DNA of 64,000 nt, from assembly GCF_039535785.1 (NCBI RefSeq), contig NZ_BAAAXV010000012.1, forward strand, positions 310,001 to 374,000, in the 5' to 3' direction. The notes beneath the pieces were generated by a model. That model had not been told where the DNA came from. It searched no databases and worked only from the letters and a program-made list of their open reading frames with translations. This document shows, piece after piece, positions 39,891 to 48,969 of this stretch. Made by a program: the position numbers and the translations under genes. The stretch comes from Nonomuraea helvata (GTDB lineage: Bacteria; Actinomycetota; Actinomycetes; Streptosporangiales; Streptosporangiaceae). The number at the start of each line of letters is the position of its first letter. The first letter of the stretch is position 1.

Positions 39891-40430
39891 ATGATCGCCG
39901 CCTCCAAGCACGCCGTCGTCATCCCCGGCGGAAACCACGGACCGCTGGCCGGGCTGCTCGCCTATGTGGGCGAAGCGGCCGCTCGCCGGGGAGCCCGCCT
40001 CGAGCTGATCTCGTGGACGCCGCCGTCGGGCCGGCCGCTGGAGGAGCGCCCGCCCTGGGTGCATGAGCAGGTGGCGCCCATCGTGGACGGCCTCGCGGCG
40101 CCGCTGCTCATGGGCAAGTCGCTCGGCTCGCTCGCCGCCGCCGTGGCGGCGGAGCGCGGCCTGCCGGGCGTCTGGTTGACGCCGCTGCTCACGATGTCCG
40201 CGTGCGTGGCCGCGCTGCGCCGGGCCACGCAGCCGTTCCTGCTGGTCGGCGGCACCGCGGACGACTTCTGGGACGGCGCCCTGGCGCGGGAGCTGACGCC
40301 GTACGTGCTCGAGGTCGAGGGCGCCGGCCACGGCATGCTGCTGCCGGGGCCGCTCTCCAGGAGCGCCGAGGTCCTCGGTCGGGTGACGGCCGCCGTGGAG
40401 ACCTTCCTCGACGACGTCGTCTGGCCCTGA
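39891..40430 (+). CDS. small alpha/beta hydrolase-fold protein
   Basis: A 179-residue single-domain hydrolase. The N-terminal AVVIPGGNHG strand carries the oxyanion region, GKSLGSLAAA holds the nucleophile Ser, LVGGTADDFW the acid, and EVEGAGHGMLLPG the His. It is short for the fold, resembling dienelactone-type minimal hydrolases. The substrate is unknown. It directly follows the STAS gene. Confidence 0.75.
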   Translation: MIAASKHAVVIPGGNHGPLAGLLAYVGEAAARRGARLELISWTPPSGRPLEERPPWVHEQVAPIVDGLAAPLLMGKSLGSLAAAVAAERGLPGVWLTPLLTMSACVAALRRATQPFLLVGGTADDFWDGALARELTPYVLEVEGAGHGMLLPGPLSRSAEVLGRVTAAVETFLDDVVWP

Positions 40431-40441
40431 CGGACGCCCGC

Positions 40442-41017
40442 TCAGTTCAGTCCCGCCTCCAGTTGCTCCAGCGCCCTGTCGATCTCGGCGGGCCCGTCCA
40501 TCGCGGCGTCGTGCGCCCACTCCACCCAGACCAGGGCCACGATCCCGAGAACCGCCCCCATGGCGTTCCGCAGCCGGGGATCGTCCCGCCCGTAGCCCGT
40601 CCTGTCGGCCAGCAGTTCGGCGATCTCCCCCATGAGGCCGGAGGCCTTGCGCAGGTTGGCGGCCACCAGCTCGGGGACGGTCGTCGCGAACACCTCCCGT
40701 GCGTGTCCGGCCGCGATCTCCTCGGCGGTCAAGGAGGCGAACGCCGTACGGAACGCACCCCGCAGGACCGTGACCGGCGCGCCCGGCGGCTGGGCCGCGA
40801 GTCCCTCGATGAGCGGCGGGAACCGATCGAGCGTGACCAGATGCTCCTTCGTCGGGAAATAGCGGAAGAAGGTGGCGGGGGAAACCTCGGCCGCCTCGGC
40901 GATCTGCTCGGTGGTGGTGGCGTTGTAGCCGCGCTCGCGGAAGAGCCGGAACGCCTCGCGCAGGATCGCCTCCCTGGTCCTGGCCTTCTTGCGCTCGCGT
41001 AGCCCGCCGTTGCTCAT
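40442..41017 (-). CDS. TetR-family transcriptional regulator
   Basis: A 191-residue repressor: RERKKARTREAILREAFRLF then YNATTTEQIAEAAEVSPATFFRYFPTKEHLV. The C-terminal domain is the common TetR_C type with unknown ligand. It diverges from the P450 gene 81 bp away and most likely represses it. Direct GTACTC repeats lie in the spacer. Confidence 0.9.
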   Translation of the reverse strand: MSNGGLRERKKARTREAILREAFRLFRERGYNATTTEQIAEAAEVSPATFFRYFPTKEHLVTLDRFPPLIEGLAAQPPGAPVTVLRGAFRTAFASLTAEEIAAGHAREVFATTVPELVAANLRKASGLMGEIAELLADRTGYGRDDPRLRNAMGAVLGIVALVWVEWAHDAAMDGPAEIDRALEQLEAGLN

Positions 41018-41031
41018 GTGCTCATTCTGCC

Positions 41032-41055
41032 GTACTCAAAACTGATGGTGTACTC
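41032..41055. promoter_or_regulatory. GTACTC direct repeats between TetR and P450
   Basis: GTACTC occurs at 41032-41037 and 41050-41055, each followed within a few bases by an A-run (CTCAAAA and CTCTCAAAAAA). The spacing of about two helical turns suggests a binding site for the divergent TetR protein. Confidence 0.35.
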
Positions 41056-41098
41056 TCAAAAAAGAGCTATCTGTCACAATTGAGGGAGCTGTGCCTCG

Positions 41099-42319
41099 AT
41101 GAGCGATCAGAACGTCGAAACCCCGGTGACCCTGCCCGTCCGGCGCGAGCCCGGCTGTCCGTTCGACCCGCCGCCGGAGCTGGAGCGGCACCGTGATTCC
41201 CAGCCGCTGGCCCGGCTGGGATTCCCCGACGGCCACGTCGGCTGGCTCGTGACCGGCTACGACCTCGCCCGCGCGGTCCTGTCCGATTCCCGCTTCAGCG
41301 TCCGGCCGGAGCTCCGGCACTCCCCGCTCCCCCGGCCGAACGTCCGCCCCGGCGGACATGACAAGCCGGCCGCGCCCGGCTGGTTCGCCAGCATGGACCC
41401 GCCCGACCACACCGGATACCGGCGTCTGCTCACCGGCCAGTTCACCGTCCGCAGGATGAAGGGCCTCGAGCCGCGCATCGCCCAGATCGTCGCGGATCGG
41501 CTGCGGGCGATGGCCGAGGCCGGTCCGCCCGTGGATCTCGTGCAGGCGTTCGCGCTTCCGATCCCCTCCCTGGTGATCTGCGAGCTGCTCGGCGTGCCGT
41601 ACGAGGACCACGCGTTCTTCGAGAAGGAGACCGCCCTGCTCGCCGACCTGGGCAACTCCGAGGCGCAGGCCATGACCGCCCTGGCGAACCTGGCCGGTTA
41701 CCTGCGCGACCTGGTCGGGCACAAGCGCTCCCGACCGGCGGAGGACCTGCTCAGCGGCCTGATCGACGACGGCGACCTGGACGATGAGGAGCTGACCAAC
41801 ATCGCCCTGGCTCTGCTCGTCGCCGGTCACGAGACCACCGCCAACATGCTCGCCCTCGGCACCCTCGCGCTCCTGCGCCACCCCGAGCAGCTCGACGCCT
41901 TCCGCGCCGACCCCTCGCTGACCGACACCGCGGTCGAGGAGCTGATGCGCTACCTGACCATCGTCCACGTGGGCGCGCCCAACCGCGCCGCCCTGGAGGA
42001 CGTCGAACTGGGCGGCAGGCTGATCCGCAAGGGCGAGACCGTGGTTCTGGGGCTGCCCGCGATCAACCGCGACCCGGAGCGGTTCGCCGATCCCGCCGCT
42101 CTGCGGCTCGACCGCGACAACGCCCGGCAGCACCTGGCTTTCGGGCACGGCGTCCACCAGTGCCTGGGGCAACAGCTCGCCCGCATCGAGATGCGCATCG
42201 CCTACCGCGCGCTGTTCGAGCGCTTCCCCACCTTGCGCCTGGCGATTCCGGTGGAGGAGGTCCCGATGCGGGAGAGCTCGATCGTCTACGGGGTGTGGCG
42301 GCTGCCGGTCACCTGGTGA
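41099..42319 (+). CDS. cytochrome P450 (CYP105/107-like)
   Basis: A 406-residue soluble bacterial P450. The I-helix motif AGHETTAN is near residue 242, the K-helix ExxR in EELMRYL near 281, and the heme-ligand Cys355 in FGHGVHQCLGQQLAR. It hydroxylates an unknown small molecule and needs a ferredoxin and reductase; neither gene is adjacent. GGGAG precedes the ATG. The 3' end overlaps the convergent membrane protein gene by 11 bp. Confidence 0.93.
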   Translation: MSDQNVETPVTLPVRREPGCPFDPPPELERHRDSQPLARLGFPDGHVGWLVTGYDLARAVLSDSRFSVRPELRHSPLPRPNVRPGGHDKPAAPGWFASMDPPDHTGYRRLLTGQFTVRRMKGLEPRIAQIVADRLRAMAEAGPPVDLVQAFALPIPSLVICELLGVPYEDHAFFEKETALLADLGNSEAQAMTALANLAGYLRDLVGHKRSRPAEDLLSGLIDDGDLDDEELTNIALALLVAGHETTANMLALGTLALLRHPEQLDAFRADPSLTDTAVEELMRYLTIVHVGAPNRAALEDVELGGRLIRKGETVVLGLPAINRDPERFADPAALRLDRDNARQHLAFGHGVHQCLGQQLARIEMRIAYRALFERFPTLRLAIPVEEVPMRESSIVYGVWRLPVTW

Positions 42320-42893
42320 GACACGCAGGCGCGGCCGGCCGGCGGGGTGAGGCGGTGCGGCGGCGGTAGTAGTGCACGGTGACCAGGGCGAGCAGCGGGC
42401 TCCAGGCGGCCAGCGGCCAGTACGTGATGTTGAAGATCACTGTCTGCCAGCCGTGCGTGACCAGCCCCTCGGGATCCCCGTTGATCTTCAGGCCGAAGAT
42501 GTACATGGTCATCGCGTACGGGAAGATCAGCAACGCGAGTGCGCCGAGACCGGCGGGAATGACCGCGGCCATGACCGGCACCGGGCGGCCGCGCAGGACC
42601 GGCACCCAGCCCGGCCAGGTCTCACCCCACTCGCTGACCAGCCCGACGGCGAGGAAGGCCGCCGCCTCGCTCACCACGCTGAGAAGCATGATGTACCACC
42701 ACCCGCCGGCCAGCCCCTCCAGGCTGCCCGGAGGTGTGGGCCCGAACTCCACCAGCGGCACATACAAGACGAAACCCGCGATGCGCCACAGGCTGGAGGG
42801 CAGCACGACCAGCGGGATGGCGTAGGCGGCCAGCACGGCCCAGCGGGGCACGCCGGCCACCGTCCGGCCGTGCAGCCTGCTCCAAACGGTCAT
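42309..42893 (-). CDS. polytopic membrane protein, unknown function
   Basis: A 194-residue protein with about five membrane helices (LAAYAIPLVVLP, WWYIMLLSVVSEAAAFLAVGLV, VMAAVIPAGLGALALLIFPYAM, FNITYWPLAAWSPLLALV). GAGGAG precedes the ATG. No family is recognised with certainty. It converges with the P450 and stands alone. Confidence 0.7.
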   Translation of the reverse strand: MTVWSRLHGRTVAGVPRWAVLAAYAIPLVVLPSSLWRIAGFVLYVPLVEFGPTPPGSLEGLAGGWWYIMLLSVVSEAAAFLAVGLVSEWGETWPGWVPVLRGRPVPVMAAVIPAGLGALALLIFPYAMTMYIFGLKINGDPEGLVTHGWQTVIFNITYWPLAAWSPLLALVTVHYYRRRTASPRRPAAPACLTR

Positions 42894-42980
42894 GGGAGTT
42901 CTCCTCGAACGACGTCAGGGGTTGGCGCCTTTGAGGATCACGCATGTCCCGAGCGTCGCTCATCCCCTATACGGGGGAGA

Positions 42981-43967
42981 TCACTCCCCCGGCCGGCGCA
43001 TGCTCGAGGCCGAACCCGCTCGGACCAGAGCGTCCTCGGCCTCCTTGGCCATCCTGCCGACAAGATCGGCTGCGGACGGCAGGTCGTTGATGAGATCGAT
43101 GCCTTCCCCCGCCCACACCGGCAGCGGGGGTATCTCGCCTCGTTCCACGCTCTCGTGATAGGCCTGTTTGGCCTGCGGGTCCGCGGCGAGCTCCGCTTCC
43201 CGCCCCCGCCATTGATCGAGGAACGGGTGGCCGAGCGTACGGGCGGTGTATTCGGACGGCCAGCTGGAGCCGCGAGCGATGTCGAGCACGCGGCTGCGTT
43301 CGGTGTCCTCCCCGCGTCCTTCGATGATCGCCTTGGTGACCGAAGGATCGACGAGGGCCTCGGCCGTGGCCTGGAAGCGGGTGCCGACAAGCGCCCCCGC
43401 GGCGCCGAGAGCCAAGGCGGCGGCCACGCCGCGCCCGTCGGCGATCCCGCCGGCCGCCAGCACCGGCACCGGAGCCACCAGGTCCACCACCACCGGCACG
43501 AACGACAACGTGGACCGCCCGCGCCGGGCACCATGCCCACCGGCCTCGGTCCCCTGCGCGACGATGACGTCGGCGCCCAGATCCACGGCCTGCCTGGCCT
43601 CTTCCGCATCGATGACCTGGATGATCAGTGCGGCGCCGGCCTCGCGGACGCGTTCGGCGAACGGGGTCGGGTCGCCGAACGACAGCATCACCGCCCTGGG
43701 GTTCCACTCCAGCGCACGCTCGACCGCGCCGACATCGATCGCCCAGCTCAGGAAGCCGACACCCCATGGCTTCCCGGTGCTCTCCGCGACGATCGGCAGC
43801 TCCCGGGCCAGCCAGTCCAGATCTCCGTAGCCGCCACCGAGCAGGCCGAGCCCTCCGCCGTTGGAGACCGCCGACGCCAGCGCACCACCGGCCGACCCGC
43901 CCATGGGCGCCAGCGCGATCGGGTGCCGCAGACCGAACAATTCCGTGAACATCGTGGACAATGCCAT
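42981..43967 (-). CDS. nitronate monooxygenase family (2-nitropropane dioxygenase-like)
   Basis: A 328-residue FMN-dependent TIM-barrel enzyme. ALAPMGGSAGGALASAVSNGGGLG at the N-terminus, the FMN/active-site segment AQGTEAGGHGARRG near residue 145 and the phosphate-binding VPVLAAGGIADGRG and ALGAAGALVGTRF near 170-200 are diagnostic. It oxidises alkyl nitronates or related compounds. The ATG at 43967 gives the family N-terminus; the frame stays open upstream through degenerate sequence. Confidence 0.88.
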   Translation of the reverse strand: MALSTMFTELFGLRHPIALAPMGGSAGGALASAVSNGGGLGLLGGGYGDLDWLARELPIVAESTGKPWGVGFLSWAIDVGAVERALEWNPRAVMLSFGDPTPFAERVREAGAALIIQVIDAEEARQAVDLGADVIVAQGTEAGGHGARRGRSTLSFVPVVVDLVAPVPVLAAGGIADGRGVAAALALGAAGALVGTRFQATAEALVDPSVTKAIIEGRGEDTERSRVLDIARGSSWPSEYTARTLGHPFLDQWRGREAELAADPQAKQAYHESVERGEIPPLPVWAGEGIDLINDLPSAADLVGRMAKEAEDALVRAGSASSMRRPGE

Positions 43968-43980
43968 GACCGATACCTTG

Positions 43981-44492
43981 TCACCGCGGCACCGTGCTCG
44001 GTGCCTCGGGATCGGGCTCGCGGCCGGTCCGGCTGGAGCGGAACCGCGACGGCGAGATGCCGACCCAGGCCACGAACGCCTGCCGGAAGGACTCGGCGGA
44101 GGCGAATCCGCAGCGGCGGGCGACGGCCGCGATCGGCTCGCGCGTCGCGATCGAGGATGCCGGGCGCGGACCCCTGGCTTCAGCCATGGGGGTAAGCCCG
44201 GCGCGGGAGTGCCCGTCAGGGCGCGAGCGTGCATTGACGGGAACAGGCTGCGGCGGCCCATCCAGTGTGGGTGTGGGAAGGAGAGCGTGCGGTCCAGCGC
44301 GGCCGTGACCCCGCCCGACGTCGCCACCGCGCCGTCCCCGACGAAGATCGGCGTCGGGTCGACCCGGACCTGCGGGAAACTCGTGGCGAGCCGGCCGGCC
44401 TCGTACCAGTGCGTGGTGGCCCGGCGGTTGTCGAGCAGACCGGCGGCGGCCAGCACGGTCGCCCCGGTGCACACCGACGCGACCCGCCGCGA
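43981..44492 (-). pseudogene. GlxA-type AraC regulator remnant
   Basis: Two pieces lie in different frames. At 44492-44283, RRVASVCTGATVLAAAGLLD and TTHWYEAGRL with VRVDPTPIFVGDG belong to the DJ-1/PfpI domain of GlxA-like regulators. At 44157-43981, IAAVARRCGFASAESFRQAF and GISPSRFR are the second half of the AraC HTH. The start, the domain linker and the first HTH helix are missing, so it is broken by deletion and frameshift. Confidence 0.75.
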
Positions 44493-44493
44493 G

Positions 44494-44691
44494 GTCGCCG
44501 CCGGCGACGTCGGTGGCCAGGTGCTGGCCGCGGGCCTGATCGACGAGGTGCGCATGGACGTCGTACCCGTCGTGTTCGGGTCCGGCAAGCGCTACTTCGG
44601 GTCGGTCCACGCGCAGCACCTGTTGGAGGATCCTGACATGGTGATTCAGGGCACCCGGGTGCTTCACCTGCGCTGTCGGATGCGCCGTTGA
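44494..44691 (+). pseudogene. dihydrofolate reductase-like (RibD C-terminal) fragment
   Basis: The frame GDVGGQVLAAGLIDEVRMDV, PVVFGSGKRYFGSV and the closing VIQGTRVLHLRCRMRR is the C-terminal third of RibD/DHFR-like reductases. The N-terminal Rossmann part is absent: the fragment starts at the same point where the GlxA remnant starts on the other strand. It ends at a normal stop. Confidence 0.7.
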
Positions 44692-44771
44692 CCGATCTGG
44701 GATGCCGTCAAGAACTGTGCGATGAGCCGCCGAACCGTGTCTGAGCAGGGCTTTCGTCGGCCTTGATGGCC

Positions 44772-45500
44772 TCAGCGATTATCCACCTCTGCGTTTATGG
44801 TCACGTCGGGGAATCGCGCCGGGTAAGGGGACCGCCCGTTCAGGACGATCCAGGCCTGTCCGCTCCGCCCGCCGACCAGGATGGCCTCCACTGCATCGGC
44901 TGCCTCGCACGGGCTGGCGAAGACGTGTCCCGCCTCGGCGAGCAACTCGCGGAACGGGGCGACCAGCGGGGTGTCGACCAGGCCCGGGCAGAGCGCGTTG
45001 ACCGTGACGCCGTCGCGGGCCAGGAGCGTGGCGGTGGACCGGACGAGGCCGACCAGGGCGTGCTTGCTCGCGGCGTAGAACGGGTCGGGAGCTTCCTTGA
45101 GGCCGGCCAGGCTGGAGGTGACGATGATCGAGCTGCCTCGGCGCAGGTGCGGGAGGCAGGCGTGGATCCCGTAGACGACGCTGTCCAGGTTGGTGGCGAT
45201 GGTGGTGCGATAGGCGACGGGGGTGAAGTTGTCCCATCCGCACTGGCCGGGGATGCCGGCGTTGAGCACGGCCACGTCGAGCCTGCCGTAGGCCGAGATC
45301 GCCTCGGCCACGGCTGCCTCGTTGCCCTCCGGGCGGGAGACGTCGGTCGGCACGAACCGGGCGCCGATCTCGGCGGCGACCTCCTCGCCACGCGAGCGGT
45401 CCTTGTCGGCGATGACCACTTTTCGCCCCTTGCTTGCCATGCGCCGTGCTACGGCGGCGCCGATGCCGCTGGCGCCGCCGGTGATCAGCATCACGGTCAA
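44772..45500 (-). CDS. short-chain dehydrogenase/reductase
   Basis: A 242-residue classical SDR. The cofactor motif TGGASGIGAAVARR, the NAG motif in AVLNAGIPG, catalytic Ser in IVTSSLAG and YxxxK in YAASKHALVG are all present. The substrate is unknown. The start is TTG 45500, GTG 45494 or ATG 45491; GGGGAG lies best placed for the first. It overlaps the end of the membrane protein gene and is last in the TetR - membrane - SDR operon. Confidence 0.88.
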   Translation of the reverse strand: MTVMLITGGASGIGAAVARRMASKGRKVVIADKDRSRGEEVAAEIGARFVPTDVSRPEGNEAAVAEAISAYGRLDVAVLNAGIPGQCGWDNFTPVAYRTTIATNLDSVVYGIHACLPHLRRGSSIIVTSSLAGLKEAPDPFYAASKHALVGLVRSTATLLARDGVTVNALCPGLVDTPLVAPFRELLAEAGHVFASPCEAADAVEAILVGGRSGQAWIVLNGRSPYPARFPDVTINAEVDNR

Positions 45501-46174
45501 CGTGACTCCCCGGGCAGGCCGGACCCTTCGGCCGGCAGGCGAACCAGCTCGACGCCCCTAAGTCGCAAGCCGTGACGGCGCAGGTAGGCGCGGCCGTACA
45601 GACGCTGGAAGGCGAGCAGAGCGCCGAGGGTGACCACCAGCAGGACGTCGTCCAGCAGCGGCACCGCGTCGATGGGTAGCGTGGCGGCCATGACGACGCG
45701 TAGGGCCGCATCGGCCAGCAGCGCGGCGCCCCACACCGCCGTGGCGACCCGGAGCACCTGGCGGAACGGCGGGTGCTCACTCCAGTTCGCCTCCCACCGC
45801 TGCTGTTTGTCGCGATCGGAGATCGCGCGCATGGCTTCGTACAGGAACGGGCGCCGTCCGCAGAGCGTGATCAATGCCCACACACCCAGCGCGCAGGTGC
45901 CCCACGCGTTGCGGATCAGCAGCACGCGCGGGCTGCCGGCGACGAACGACATGGCCACGGTGAGCACCATCGCGCCGAGCACGAATACCGTGATCCCGCT
46001 GACGCGCCGCACGACGACCAGGTCGTGAACGGCTCGGGCCGCGGGCAGCGCGCCGGCAGCCAGCAGCGCGATCCATTGGCTCACCCCGGCCGCCCTGAGC
46101 CCGTAGAAGATCGCGAGCGGCCCGGCGAGCTCCAGGGCCGCGACGCTGATGAGGCCGCGGTGCACCCCGCTCAC
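45497..46174 (-). CDS. VC0807-like membrane protein
   Basis: A 225-residue polytopic membrane protein with about five helices (LELAGPLAIFYGLRAAGV, ITVFVLGAMVLTVAMSFVAG, TAVWGAALLADAALRVVMAA, VLLVVTLGALLAFQRLYG). The segment FLYEAMRAI with the soluble loop RWEANWSEHPPFRQ resembles VC0807-type proteins. Function is unknown. It overlaps both neighbours by 4 bp. Confidence 0.7.
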   Translation of the reverse strand: MSGVHRGLISVAALELAGPLAIFYGLRAAGVSQWIALLAAGALPAARAVHDLVVVRRVSGITVFVLGAMVLTVAMSFVAGSPRVLLIRNAWGTCALGVWALITLCGRRPFLYEAMRAISDRDKQQRWEANWSEHPPFRQVLRVATAVWGAALLADAALRVVMAATLPIDAVPLLDDVLLVVTLGALLAFQRLYGRAYLRRHGLRLRGVELVRLPAEGSGLPGESR

Positions 46175-46797
46175 CGCTCCACCGCAGCCCGCTGTACGGC
46201 CCTGGCGAAGGTGTCGACGACGGTCCTGCGGTAGGCGTCGAAGTCGAACGCGTGCTCGCCGCGCAGCCTCGGGGCCGCCACGTCGATGGCGGCGCGCATC
46301 ATCACGGCCATCGACCGGGCGTCGAAGTCGCCGAACTCACCGTTGCGCTGCCCCTCCTCCAGCACCATGACGAGTCCCTGGACGCTCGGCTCCTGATGGC
46401 CGGTGGTGGAGTACGGCTCACCGGCCTGATCCCGCAGATGGGGCCCGATCTCGGTCACAGCGGCCAGGTCGATCGGATGCTCTCGGAGGAATTCCAGGTT
46501 CGCCTCCAGGTAGGCCCGCAGCCGTCCGGCGGAGGTGGCCTGGGCCTTGACTCGCTCCAGGATGAAGGCCGCTCCCGCGAGGTAGACGTCTTCGACGATC
46601 TGTCGGATGAGGTCCTGTTTACCCGCGAAATGGTAGGAGATCATGCGGGGGCTGCTGAGGCCGGCGCGCTCGGTGATGGTGGCGAAGGTGGCCTTGTCGT
46701 AGCCGAGCTCGGCGATGGTCTCGATGGCCGCTCGGACGATCTGCGTCCGGCGTGCGGCGTTGGTGACGCTGTCCCTCGACTGCTTCTTTATCTGCAT
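46171..46797 (-). CDS. TetR-family transcriptional regulator
   Basis: A 208-residue repressor: NAARRTQIVRAAIETIAELG then KATFATITERAGLSSPRMISYHFAGKQDLIRQIVED. The ATG at 46797 is preferred over an upstream TTG. It overlaps the palindrome TTATCT-GCAT-AGATAA, a probable autoregulatory operator. It is first in an operon with the membrane protein and SDR genes, which it probably represses. Confidence 0.88.
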   Translation of the reverse strand: MQIKKQSRDSVTNAARRTQIVRAAIETIAELGYDKATFATITERAGLSSPRMISYHFAGKQDLIRQIVEDVYLAGAAFILERVKAQATSAGRLRAYLEANLEFLREHPIDLAAVTEIGPHLRDQAGEPYSTTGHQEPSVQGLVMVLEEGQRNGEFGDFDARSMAVMMRAAIDVAAPRLRGEHAFDFDAYRRTVVDTFARAVQRAAVER

Positions 46798-46803
46798 AGA
46801 TAA
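46788..46803. promoter_or_regulatory. TTATCT-N4-AGATAA operator over TetR start codon
   Basis: A perfect 6-bp inverted repeat whose spacer contains the start codon of the TetR gene. A third AGATAA half-site lies at 46818-46823, two helical turns away. It is AT-rich in GC-rich surroundings. Confidence 0.55.
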
Positions 46804-46952
46804 AAAATGGTACAACCAGATAAATGTGTTGTCGAGCGCGCTGCCACGCCGTCGGCGTGGTGGGGCGTCTCATGCATCTGAGGCATCGGAGCAAATACCT
46901 CATGATCAGCGAGACGTGCCTCGGGTCAGATGAGACCGGACACTCCACCTCC

Positions 46953-47189
46953 CGCGACTTCGCCATCCGCGACTACAAGACCCACATGAAGACCGTGCTG
47001 CGCCGCGCGTCGACTACCGTCAACGCCCACCTCACCGAGTTGGACCACTTCTTCGCCCAGCTCGGACTCGGCCCCGCCGTCGTCCGCCGCGACGACGCCC
47101 CCAGGCTCGCGCCCCGCGCCCTGGACGCCCGCCAGCAGAAGCGCTACCTGCGCGCCGTCGAACGCACCCCCTCGCCCGCCGCCAGGCGT
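46953..47189 (+). pseudogene. tyrosine recombinase (integrase) N-terminal fragment
   Basis: The frame RDFAIRDYKTHMKTVLRRAS and TTVNAHLTELDHFFAQLGLG with PRALDARQQKRYLRAVER matches the SAM-like core-binding region of actinobacterial site-specific integrases, just before the catalytic domain. The catalytic part is missing and there is no good start. It marks a past insertion near the secreted-protein genes. Confidence 0.65.
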
Positions 47190-47515
47190 CCCCGTGTTGA
47201 AAGTTTCACTAACACCGTCGCGCGGACGACTGTGATGACGAGGGTGCGACCGCCACATCCCACGGCGTCTCATGTCCTGCGACCAGCCTGTTGATTAGCG
47301 GGGCGAGGTCGCCGCCCCTTTACGGGCCGTGCGGAAACCGCGATTCACCGCTTGTTTCGGAGGGCCGTGCTCCATATGGGGTCTGTCCGGTCCATGGCCG
47401 TTGTGTGATCCTCCCCTCGAGAAGACATTTCCTGCGGCGTATCGGGCGCGTGGTCCGCGCGCTCGAATTGCCATCGGCGGTAGGGAGAGATGGCTACTTG
47501 AAATCCCTTCATGGA
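47190..47515. other. non-coding stretch before the first secreted-protein gene
   Basis: I see no credible gene. AGGGAGAG near 47481-47488 may serve the following gene. Nothing else is recognised. Confidence 0.35.
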
Positions 47516-47920
47516 ATGCGCGCCCTCGCATTAGGCGCGGCGGCGGCCCTGGTGCTCGGCGCGCCCCCCGCTCAGGCGGCGACCGCGTCCAGCGTGAGCG
47601 CCGCGGCGCTCAGTTGCGCCATCACCATCAGCAACCCGATCCAGTTGTACACGACCTCCGTTTACGCCTATGTCGAGGTCAACTGCAACCAGAGAGTTTC
47701 GTTCATCGGCGGATACCTTTCCTTGTACCGGGACGGTACCTATCTGGGCTACGCCGAGACCTACCAGAACAATGTGGCTTACGCCTATAAGATCAATATG
47801 GTGTCGTGCGTGCCCGGCAACTACCACGTCATGGGCTACGGATTCGCCAACCTCGATGGCGGAGCACCCGACTTCTCCCAGCGTGTCGCCACCACGCCGG
47901 TCGCCATCACCTGCACCTGA
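47516..47920 (+). CDS. small secreted protein, four cysteines
   Basis: A protein of about 134 residues with a signal peptide (MRALALGAAAALVLGAPPAQA, cleavage near residue 21). The mature part of about 113 residues is beta-rich with four Cys (SCAIT, VNCNQ, VSCVPG, ITCT) and many Tyr/Asn. No family is recognised. The ATG at 47516 is a choice; a TTG at 47499 would add six residues. It lies next to a second secreted four-Cys protein. Confidence 0.7.
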   Translation: MRALALGAAAALVLGAPPAQAATASSVSAAALSCAITISNPIQLYTTSVYAYVEVNCNQRVSFIGGYLSLYRDGTYLGYAETYQNNVAYAYKINMVSCVPGNYHVMGYGFANLDGGAPDFSQRVATTPVAITCT

Positions 47921-48195
47921 GCTCCATCTGAGTCCGACACTCGATCAGCCTCACCGACGTACATCGTCCGCAACAACCGATGCCGAAATGCTTCCAGGTC
48001 GGATTTCGGCGCCGGCTGTCCATACTTGTCCGCAGTCACCCCGCTACGAGGCGGCTGCGGAGGGTGATCGCTGCCGGTCCTCGGACCTCGCCTGCGGGTC
48101 CGCCTCAACCCGATCAGGGCGGCGCGGCCGTCGCGGATGACGGGCCGGCACTCCGGTGAAATCTCCACAGTCAACGGCGCGAAGAAGGGAACCCC
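47921..48195. other. spacer between the two secreted-protein genes
   Basis: 275 bp with no recognised gene. A minus-strand reading contains VTADKYGQPAPKSDLEAFR, coding-like but unassignable. GAAGGGAAC at the end is the ribosome-binding site for the next gene. Confidence 0.35.
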
Positions 48196-48681
48196 ATGAT
48201 TGCCGGCAACCTGATCCGCCGGGCACTGGCGGTCGGCGCGATGCTGGCCACCACCGCCGCGATGGTCGTGACCATGCAGCAGCCCGCCGCCGCCTCAGCC
48301 CTGACGCTCAACGGCACAGTGGACTGCCTCAACGTCGACTACTCCGGCGACACCCGGGACTGGTACGCCTCATACGTCGCGGTCAGCTCCGCGCCTCCTT
48401 CATACGGCGTGGCTGTGCCCTACAGCTCGATGGTCGCGAACCCGGCGAACCACTCGTGGTCGTTCACGATCAGCCTGCCCGGCGGCAGTACCGCGGTGAG
48501 CGTGTCGGCCATCTGCAGCGGCGGTCACCAGTGGGACCAGGTCGGCTGGACCAACGGACCGGCGATCAGCATCCCCTCCTGGGCCACGACTCTGAACGCC
48601 ACCTGGGGCTGCTCCACCCAGCAGGTCTACCCCGGGCCCTACATCACCGGCTGCAGCGCGCAGTCCTACTCGTACAGCTGA
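48196..48681 (+). CDS. small secreted protein, four cysteines
   Basis: A 161-residue exported protein. The signal peptide spans about residues 1-34 (long, ending PAAASA). The mature domain is rich in Ser, Tyr and Trp with four Cys (VDCLN, AICSG, WGCST, TGCSA), suggesting an immunoglobulin-like beta sandwich with two disulphides. No family is recognised. AAGGGAAC precedes the ATG. The neighbouring secreted gene shares size and cysteine count but not clear sequence. Confidence 0.8.
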   Translation: MIAGNLIRRALAVGAMLATTAAMVVTMQQPAAASALTLNGTVDCLNVDYSGDTRDWYASYVAVSSAPPSYGVAVPYSSMVANPANHSWSFTISLPGGSTAVSVSAICSGGHQWDQVGWTNGPAISIPSWATTLNATWGCSTQQVYPGPYITGCSAQSYSYS

Positions 48682-48969
48682 GCTCCTGCTCCAGAAGGCC
48701 CTCCGCTTTCACCGCGGGTGGCCTTCTCACATGCAGGCACGAAATACGTGACGCCGGCACGGCGCCGAAAATCAGTACTTGGTCGGCCCGCGAGGAACAG
48801 CGGTAAGAGAACGTACGTCAAGGCAGACCGGATACGGCCGAGAAGGAGAAAGAGCCCTGCGACCGGCCCCCATCGATCTGACCGACGCCCGCCAGCAGGC
48901 CGCCCCCTCGGCCAAGCCCCGCATCCTGCCACCGCCCGTGGCCAGCGACCCGACGACCGGCCCAAGATC
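48682..48969. other. spacer downstream of second secreted-protein gene
   Basis: Imperfect GC-rich repeats near 48684-48726 (GAAGGCC and GGCCTTC) could form a terminator for the secreted-protein gene. The rest shows no recognised feature. Confidence 0.35.

Noticed and set aside
42981..44588. A 535-residue minus-strand frame joining GlxA-like sequence to nitronate monooxygenase
   Set aside because: The two parts are unrelated; the upstream part is a frameshifted remnant and the enzyme has its own family N-terminus at ATG 43967.
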